Origin: Salinirussus sp.
Lineage (GTDB): Archaea > Halobacteriota > Halobacteria > Halobacteriales > Haloarculaceae
DNA length: 13,144 bases
Direction of reading: 5' to 3'
Assembly: GCA_028275005.1 (NCBI GenBank)
Contig: JAQCNN010000126.1
Location: 1 to 13,144 of the forward strand
Shown in pieces: positions 6,618 through 13,144 of this stretch. Position 1 is the first letter of the stretch. The number at the start of each line of letters is the position of its first letter. The notes below the pieces were generated by a model. That model was given only the letters and a program-made list of their open reading frames with translations. It was not told where the DNA came from and searched no databases. A program made the position numbers and the translations under genes.

Positions 6618-6708
6618 CCCGGCGGTGACCCGACCGAACCCGCCGAGTCCGGCCGTTTCGGGTAAGCGCCTGCGTCCGTGCACGCGGGCTCGTGAGCGCC
6701 CGGTTTCC

Positions 6709-6779
6709 AGCGACCCGTCGCTCGGTTCCGGCGTGCCGGCCACCGGCCCGGTGACGGTGGACGAGCCCGGCAAACCGGG
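6709..6779. repeat. Cluster of three short perfect inverted repeats upstream of the epimerase gene
   Basis: The 230-bp divergent gap 6588-6817 contains AGCGAC/GTCGCT (6709-6722, 2-nt spacer), CACCGG/CCGGTG (6741-6753, 1-nt spacer) and CCCGG/CCGGG (6766-6779, 4-nt spacer). They lie 39-109 bp before the epimerase ATG. They could be regulator-binding dyads, but repeats of this size are not rare at this GC content. Confidence 0.3.
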
Positions 6780-6817
6780 ATCCGAACGCTCTTGCCCTGC
6801 CCGCCGATTGCCCGACT

Positions 6818-7735
6818 ATGCAGGGTGCTCGCGTGCTCGTCACCGGTGGTGCGGGCTTTATCGGCTCGAACCTCGCCAACCGCCTCGCCCCCGACAACGA
6901 CGTCATCGCTCTCGACGACCGCTATCTCGGAACACCCGAGAACCTCGACGACGGCGTCGAGTTCGTCGAGGCGAGCGTGCTCGACGACGACCTTCCGACC
7001 GACGTCGACGTGGTCTTTCACCTCGCCGCGCTCTCCTCGTACAAGATGCACGAGGACGACCCCACCCGCGGGGCTCGTGTCAACATCGAGGGGTTTGTCA
7101 ACACCGCCGACCAGGCCCGCCGGGACGGCTGTGAGCACGTCGTTTACGCGTCGACCTCCTCGATCTACGGCTCCCGGACCGACCCCTCACCGGAGGATAT
7201 GCCTGTCACGACAAACACCGCCTACGAGGCCTCGAAACTCGGTCGGGAACGCTACGGCGAGTACTTCCACAACCACTACGGGATGACGACCTGCGGTCTG
7301 CGCTTCTTTTCGGTCTACCAGGGCTACGGCGGCGCCGAGGAGCACAAGGGCGAGTACGCCAACCTGATCGCACAGTTCGCCGACGACATCGCCAACGGCC
7401 GCCGGCCGGAGATCTGGGGTGACGGCACCCAGACCCGTGACTTCACACACGTCGACGACATCGTCCGCGGGATCGAACTCGCCGCCGACCACGAGTGCCA
7501 GGGGGTCTACAACCTCGGCACCGGCCAGCAGTACAGCTTCAACGAACTCGTCGACCGCCTCAACGACATCCTCGGCACCGACGTCGAACCGACGTACGCG
7601 GAGGGGTACATGCCCGACCACGTCTACGTCCACGACACCATGGCCGACCCCGCGAAGATCAACGAGGCCACCGGCTGGGAGCCCGAGACCGGCTTCGAGG
7701 AGGGGCTCCGCCGGGTCTGCGCACAGTACGACTGA
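6818..7735 (+). CDS. NAD-dependent sugar-nucleotide epimerase/dehydratase (extended SDR)
   Basis: A 305-residue extended short-chain dehydrogenase/reductase acting on nucleotide-activated sugars, of the UDP-glucose 4-epimerase-like type. The NAD-binding TGGAGFIG is at 9-16 and FHLAALSS at 67-74. The catalytic set is Ser/Thr in STSSIYG (112-118) with Tyr136 and Lys140 of YxxxK (YEASK). GDGTQTRDFTHVDDIVRG is the substrate-domain signature. Asp33-Asp34 after the second beta strand favour NAD over NADP. The exact sugar cannot be fixed from sequence, so no symbol is given. A role in N-glycan or S-layer sugar supply is plausible. The gene is divergent from the winged-helix regulator across 230 bp, with no convincing TATA box at the leaderless position (6788-6796 is only weakly T-rich). 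Confidence 0.85.
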   Translation: MQGARVLVTGGAGFIGSNLANRLAPDNDVIALDDRYLGTPENLDDGVEFVEASVLDDDLPTDVDVVFHLAALSSYKMHEDDPTRGARVNIEGFVNTADQARRDGCEHVVYASTSSIYGSRTDPSPEDMPVTTNTAYEASKLGRERYGEYFHNHYGMTTCGLRFFSVYQGYGGAEEHKGEYANLIAQFADDIANGRRPEIWGDGTQTRDFTHVDDIVRGIELAADHECQGVYNLGTGQQYSFNELVDRLNDILGTDVEPTYAEGYMPDHVYVHDTMADPAKINEATGWEPETGFEEGLRRVCAQYD

Positions 7736-7749
7736 CACTGGCGCCCACG

Positions 7750-7769
7750 ACGCCCCGGCTTTGGGGTGT
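7750..7769. repeat. Stem-loop after the epimerase gene
   Basis: ACGCCCC (7750-7756) can pair with GGGGTGT (7763-7769), with one G-T wobble, around the loop GGCTTT. It starts 14 bp after the epimerase stop and may be its mRNA 3' structure. No T-run follows. Confidence 0.3.
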
Positions 7770-7818
7770 GCCGGACGCGGGTTGTGCGCACGCGAGAGCC
7801 CACACACAATCCACGGCG

Positions 7819-7861
7819 CCGGCCGACGCGTCCCCTGAACGACCGGGCCACGGTCGGCCGG
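7819..7861. repeat. 9-bp perfect inverted repeat upstream of the glycine-zipper gene
   Basis: CCGGCCGAC (7819-7827) and GTCGGCCGG (7853-7861) are exact reverse complements separated by 25 nt. The right arm ends 17 bp before a weak TATA-like box (CATTAGT, 7879-7885) of the small downstream gene. It may be a regulatory dyad or an RNA hairpin. Confidence 0.4.
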
Positions 7862-7878
7862 TGGGAGGCGGGCGAGGG

Positions 7879-7885
7879 CATTAGT
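7879..7885 (+). promoter_or_regulatory. Weak TATA-like box of the small glycine-zipper gene
   Basis: CATTAGT is centred 27 nt before ATG 7909 and is the only AT-leaning stretch in the right place. The match is poor, so the call rests mainly on spacing. Confidence 0.35.
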
Positions 7886-7908
7886 GTCGGCAGGTCCAAC
7901 AGGTCGGT

Positions 7909-8190
7909 ATGAGTCTTCTCACGAAGCCGTTTCTCGACGACGACGATGACGCGGCGACCGTCCAGACGTACGCGGCGGCTGGGGCGCGGACGGGCGCGTC
8001 ACTGGGTGCCCGGCGGGGCCCGGTCGGTGCGGGCGTCGGGGCGGGTCTCGGCGGCGCAGCCGGCTACCTCGTCGGCTACAGCGTGACCGGTGTTGCACCG
8101 GGGACCGACTCCCAGGACCCGGCGTCCGACGACGACAGCGACGGCCCGGTGACGGTCACTGTCACCGACGAGCACTCCGGAGCGGACTGA
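7909..8190 (+). CDS. Small glycine-zipper protein of unknown function
   Basis: A 93-residue protein in three parts: a short N-terminus ending in an Asp cluster (FLDDDDDAA); a central Gly/Ala-rich segment at about residues 22-60 with glycines spaced as GxxxG repeats (GARTG, GASLG, GAGVGAGLGG, then GYLVGYSVTG); and an acidic Ser/Asp-rich tail (about 65-93). The middle fits a glycine zipper that can pack as a membrane helix pair, while both ends would be soluble and acidic. No signal peptide or enzymatic motif is visible, and I recognise no family beyond glycine-zipper-like. Codon bias and the acidic composition match the genome, so it is probably a real gene. It stands alone between the epimerase and the convergent gyrA. 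Confidence 0.6.
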   Translation: MSLLTKPFLDDDDDAATVQTYAAAGARTGASLGARRGPVGAGVGAGLGGAAGYLVGYSVTGVAPGTDSQDPASDDDSDGPVTVTVTDEHSGAD

Positions 8191-8348
8191 CCCGCCGCTG
8201 TCGGGCGCCCGGGTCCTCCGGTGTTCAGCCCGGTCCGGGGCTCTACGTGCTCAGGGCTGTGGGAGCCGTCATCTCACAACAGGAGAGAATCGGCACGATG
8301 ACGATCACACAGGTGATAGCCCAGGCCTGAGCTACGGAGTGCCGGGTA
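8191..8348. other. Convergent intergenic region without a recognised gene
   Basis: 158 bp between the 3' ends of the small glycine-zipper gene and gyrA. It holds several small dyads, for example AGCCC/GGGCT at 8227-8242 and ATCAC/GTGAT at 8304-8317. I see no T-run that would make a clear terminator on either strand, and no RNA gene or open frame worth calling. Confidence 0.4.
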
Positions 8349-10810
<2,462 letters not shown>

Positions 10811-10814
<4 letters not shown>

Positions 10815-12739
10815 ATGTCGACCCAGTCGGCCTCGGGGGAGTGTTCCTTGATGAACTCCTTGCGGGGCTCGACGGCGTCACCCATCAGCACGGAGAACAT
10901 CCGGTCGGCCGCGGCGGCGTCCTCGACGGTGACCTGCTTGAGGTACCGGGCCTCGGGATCCATCGTCGTGTCCCACAGCTGCTGTGGGTTCATCTCCCCC
11001 AACCCCTTGAACCGCTGGACCTGGCTCGGGTTTCCGTTACACCGCTCGGCGACGATCTCGTCGCGTTCGGCCTCCGTCATCGCGTCGTAGGTCTCGCCGC
11101 GGTATCGGACCCTGTACAGTGGGGGCTGGGCAGCGTAGACGTAGCCCGCCTCGAGCAGTGGCTGCATGTGCCGGTAGAACAGCGTCAACAGGAGCGTCCG
11201 GATGTGTGCGCCGTCGACGTCGGCGTCCGTCATGAGGATCACGTTCTCGTAGCGAGCCTCCTCGATGTCGAACTCGTCGCCGATGCTTGTCCCCAGCGCC
11301 GTGATGAGATTGCGGATCTCGTTGTTCTCGAGGATACGGTCGAGCCGGTGTTTCTCGACGTTGAGGATCTTCCCGCGGATGGGGAGAATCGCCTGAAACT
11401 CCGGATTCCGGCCCTGCTTTGCCGACCCGCCCGCGCTGTCGCCCTCCACGACGAACAGCTCGGACTCGCCGGGGTCACGGGTCTGGCAGTCCGCGAGCTT
11501 CCCCGGGAGCGCGGTCGACTCCAGCGCGGACTTCCGGCGGGTCAGCTCCTCGGCCTTCTGGGCGGCCTTGCGGGCCTTTGCGGCCTCGACGGCCTTCGAG
11601 ACGATGGTCTCGGCGGTGTCGGGGTGCTCCTCGAAGTAGGTGCCGAGGTGCTCGTGGACCGCCGACTCGACGATCCCCCGGACCTCGCTGTTGCCGAGTT
11701 TGGTCTTTGTCTGGCCCTCGAACTGTGGGTCAGGGTGTTTGACCGACAGGACCGCGGTGAGCCCCTCGCGGATGTCGTCGCCTTTGAGGGTGTCGTCCAG
11801 GTCACGCAGGAGGCTGTGCTCCGTTGCGTAGTCGTTGATCACCCGGGTCAGGGCCGTCTTGAACCCCGTCAGATGTGTCCCCCCCTCTCGGGTGTTGATA
11901 TTGTTCGCGAAAGCGTGGAGCGAACCCTGGAGCTCGTCGGTGGCCTGCATCGCCACCTCTACCTCGACGGGGCCCTCGCCGATGGACTCCCGGGTGTCGA
12001 AGTAGATGACCTCGTCGTGCAGTGGGCTCTTTGTCTCGTTGAGGTAGGCGACGAACTCCCTGATCCCGCCCTCGTACTCGAAGGCGGCCTCGCGGTCGGC
12101 GCGCTCGTCTTGGAGCCCGATCGCCACCCCGGAGTTGAGAAAGGCCAACTCCCGCAGCCGGGTCTCGAGCGTCGAGAAGACAAAGTCGGTCGTCTCGAAG
12201 ATCTCGTCGTCGGGCCAGAAGCGTAGCTCCGTCCCCGTCGCCTCGTCGGGGCGCATATCCCGCTCCCGTCTGAGGTCGAACTCGGGGTCGCCCCGCTCGA
12301 ACCGCTGGCGCCAGACCGCCCCGTCACGCTTGACTGTCACCTCCAGCCACTTCGAGAGGGCGTTGACCACGGAGATACCGACACCGTGGAGCCCGCCGGA
12401 GACCTGGTAGGACTTGTTGTCGAACTTCCCGCCGGCGTGCAGGACGGTCATCACGACCTCGAGCGCCGGGCGGTCGTACTCCGCGTGGGTGTCGACAGGG
12501 ATCCCCCGACCGTCGTCGACAACCGACACCGAGTGGTCCTCGTGGATGGTCACCTCGATGGTGTCACAGTAGCCCGCCAGCGCCTCGTCGATGGCGTTGT
12601 CGACAACCTCGTAGACGAGGTGGTGCAGCCCGCGGTCGTCGGTCGACCCAATGTACATTGCGGGTCGCTTGCGAACCGCCTCAAGCCCTTCCAGGGCCTG
12701 AATAGAGTCCGCCCCGTACTCGGGAGAGTCGTCTGACAT
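10811..12739 (-). CDS. gyrB: DNA gyrase subunit B
   Basis: The ATPase subunit of gyrase, 642 residues. The GHKL ATPase domain has Glu44 (YEVVDNAIDEA) as the catalytic base, Asp75-Asp76 in DDGRGIP and GGLHGVG (115-121) for the ATP lid. Arg138 corresponds to the arginine contacted by novobiocin in bacterial GyrB, consistent with the known sensitivity of haloarchaea to that drug. The transducer domain follows, then the TOPRIM domain with EGDSAGG (432-438), ILPIRGK (451-457) and TDADVDGAHI (504-513) for Mg2+ binding, and the C-terminal QRFKGLGEM signature (575-583). The short form lacks the extra insert of some proteobacterial GyrB. The open frame runs on upstream to 13102, but that extension is antisense to top6B; ATG 12739 fits the family N-terminus (GADSIQALEGLEAVRKRP) and the promoter. 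It is first in the gyrB-gyrA operon. Confidence 0.97.
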
Positions 12740-12744
12740 GCAAT

Positions 12745-12760
12745 CTACTGTTGCTAGTAG
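12745..12760. repeat. Short dyad between the gyrB TATA box and start codon
   Basis: CTACT (12745-12749) and AGTAG (12756-12760) are perfect complements around a 6-nt spacer. The dyad covers the predicted gyrB transcription start, about 27 nt downstream of the TATA-like box. Its position suits an operator or a 5' mRNA hairpin, but a 5-bp arm alone is weak evidence. Confidence 0.3.
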
Positions 12761-12769
12761 GGTCACCGT

Positions 12770-12776
12770 CTTAAAA
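12770..12776 (-). promoter_or_regulatory. TATA-like box of the gyrB-gyrA operon
   Basis: TTTTAAG on the minus strand is centred 34 nt before ATG 12739. The predicted start of transcription is therefore about 7 nt upstream of the codon, giving a short leader rather than the strictly leaderless layout of other genes here. Confidence 0.6.
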
Positions 12777-12780
12777 CCCT

Positions 12781-12800
12781 CGCACGCGAGCGCGCGTGCG
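12781..12800. repeat. GC-alternating palindrome upstream of gyrB
   Basis: CGCACGCG (12781-12788) and CGCGTGCG (12793-12800) are exact reverse complements around AGCG. Bases 12790-12800 form an 11-bp alternating purine-pyrimidine tract, prone to Z-DNA or cruciform extrusion under negative supercoiling. It begins 4 bp upstream of the gyrB TATA-like box and lies 63 bp upstream of that of top6B. Confidence 0.5.
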
Positions 12801-12863
12801 GGCTGTCTCGCCGGTACGACTACCCGCCAACCGTGGACGACTTTTGCCGCGGTAGCACACGGC

Positions 12864-12870
12864 TTATAAT
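12864..12870 (+). promoter_or_regulatory. TATA-like box of top6B
   Basis: TTATAAT is centred 27 nt before ATG 12894, the best TATA match in the window. It supports a leaderless top6B transcript and the chosen start. Confidence 0.65.
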
Positions 12871-12893
12871 CGCCGGCCGCCAACAGAGAACAA

Positions 12894-13144
12894 ATGTCCT
12901 TCCAGTCGAGCCTCGGCGAGGACGAGGGGATCGCCGAGGAGCTGGCCGAGAGCCAGCGCGCTATCTCCATCGCCGAGTTTTTCGAGAAGAACAAGCACAT
13001 GCTCGGGTTCGACTCCGGAGCCCGGGCGCTCGTGACGGCGGTCAAGGAGGGCGTCGACAACAGCCTCGACGCCTGTGAGGAGGCCGACATCCTGCCGGAC
13101 ATCTACGTCGAGATAACGGAGTCCGGCGACTACTACACACTCGT
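12894..13144 (+). CDS. top6B: DNA topoisomerase VI subunit B, N-terminal part
   Basis: The first 83 residues and two further bases of the ATPase subunit of topoisomerase VI, an archaeal type IIB enzyme that relaxes and decatenates DNA together with Top6A. The N-terminus MSFQSSLGEDEG, then SIAEFFEKNKHMLGFDSGAR and the GHKL N-box VKEGVDNSLDAC (Glu52 as catalytic base, Asn56 for Mg-ATP), identify it clearly. The rest runs off the right edge; a top6A gene would be expected just beyond, from known haloarchaeal arrangements. The gene is divergent from gyrB, sharing a 154-bp intergenic region. Confidence 0.93.
   Translation, partial: MSFQSSLGEDEGIAEELAESQRAISIAEFFEKNKHMLGFDSGARALVTAVKEGVDNSLDACEEADILPDIYVEITESGDYYTL

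Noticed and set aside
6588..6773. 62-residue N-terminal extension of the winged-helix regulator
   Set aside because: The sequence is low-complexity Gly/Arg/Ser, unlike the acidic body, and a strong TATA-like box lies inside it.
8226..8329. Small dyads and the palindrome CAGGCCTG in the gap after gyrA as terminators
   Set aside because: Arms are only 4-6 bp, no T-run is attached on either strand, and such repeats are expected by chance at this base composition.
12740..13102. 121-residue N-terminal extension of gyrB
   Set aside because: It would be antisense to the start of top6B and cover both promoters; GyrB homology begins at ATG 12739.

Overview
The window is chromosomal DNA of a haloarchaeon (extreme halophile, class Halobacteria). 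The composition is strongly GC-rich, and the encoded proteins are rich in Asp and Glu with few Lys. A bacterial-type GyrB-GyrA pair sits next to archaeal topoisomerase VI subunit B. There is also an archaeal proteasome beta subunit and haloarchaeal-style leaderless promoters, with TATA-like boxes about 26-29 nt before the start codon. I see no rRNA, tRNA, CRISPR array, insertion sequence or phage gene. The whole window reads as core genome, densely packed. The longest stretch without a gene is the 230 bp at 6588-6817.

Layout. 1-106: C-terminal end of an unidentified gene. 174-902: psmB, proteasome beta. 1005-2345: phosphoglucosamine/phosphohexomutase (probably glmM). 2346-3398 (minus): membrane-anchored molybdopterin oxidoreductase of the sulfite-oxidase/MsrP fold, convergent with the mutase and with abutting stop codons. 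3503-3889 and 3886-4728: cytidine deaminase and uridine phosphorylase, a 4-bp overlapping pyrimidine-salvage operon. 4792-5958 (minus): type II NADH dehydrogenase. 6054-6587 (minus): a winged-helix regulator upstream of ndh on the same strand. 6818-7735: NAD-dependent sugar-nucleotide epimerase/dehydratase. 7909-8190: small glycine-zipper protein. 8349-10814 and 10811-12739 (minus): gyrA and gyrB, with gyrB upstream and a 4-bp overlap. 12894-13144: the start of top6B, divergent from gyrB.

How the genes relate. cdd-udp would convert cytidine to uridine and then to uracil plus ribose-1-phosphate. In haloarchaea that product can enter the pentose-bisphosphate route (inference). The mutase and the epimerase could both supply sugar nucleotides for S-layer glycosylation. 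ndh feeds electrons from NADH to quinone, and the regulator just upstream is a candidate for controlling it or the divergent epimerase. gyrBA and top6B put both classes of type II topoisomerase on one 154-bp divergent intergenic region.

Most worth a second look: (1) the molybdoprotein at 2346-3398 has four N-terminal membrane helices, then an internal twin-arginine motif before a fifth, weak helix, which suggests dual Sec/Tat insertion; (2) the gyrB/top6B divergent promoter region carries a GC-alternating palindrome that could be a supercoiling-responsive element; (3) the mutase has an unusual sugar-binding loop; (4) the glycine-zipper small protein. No clear new multi-gene system is visible.
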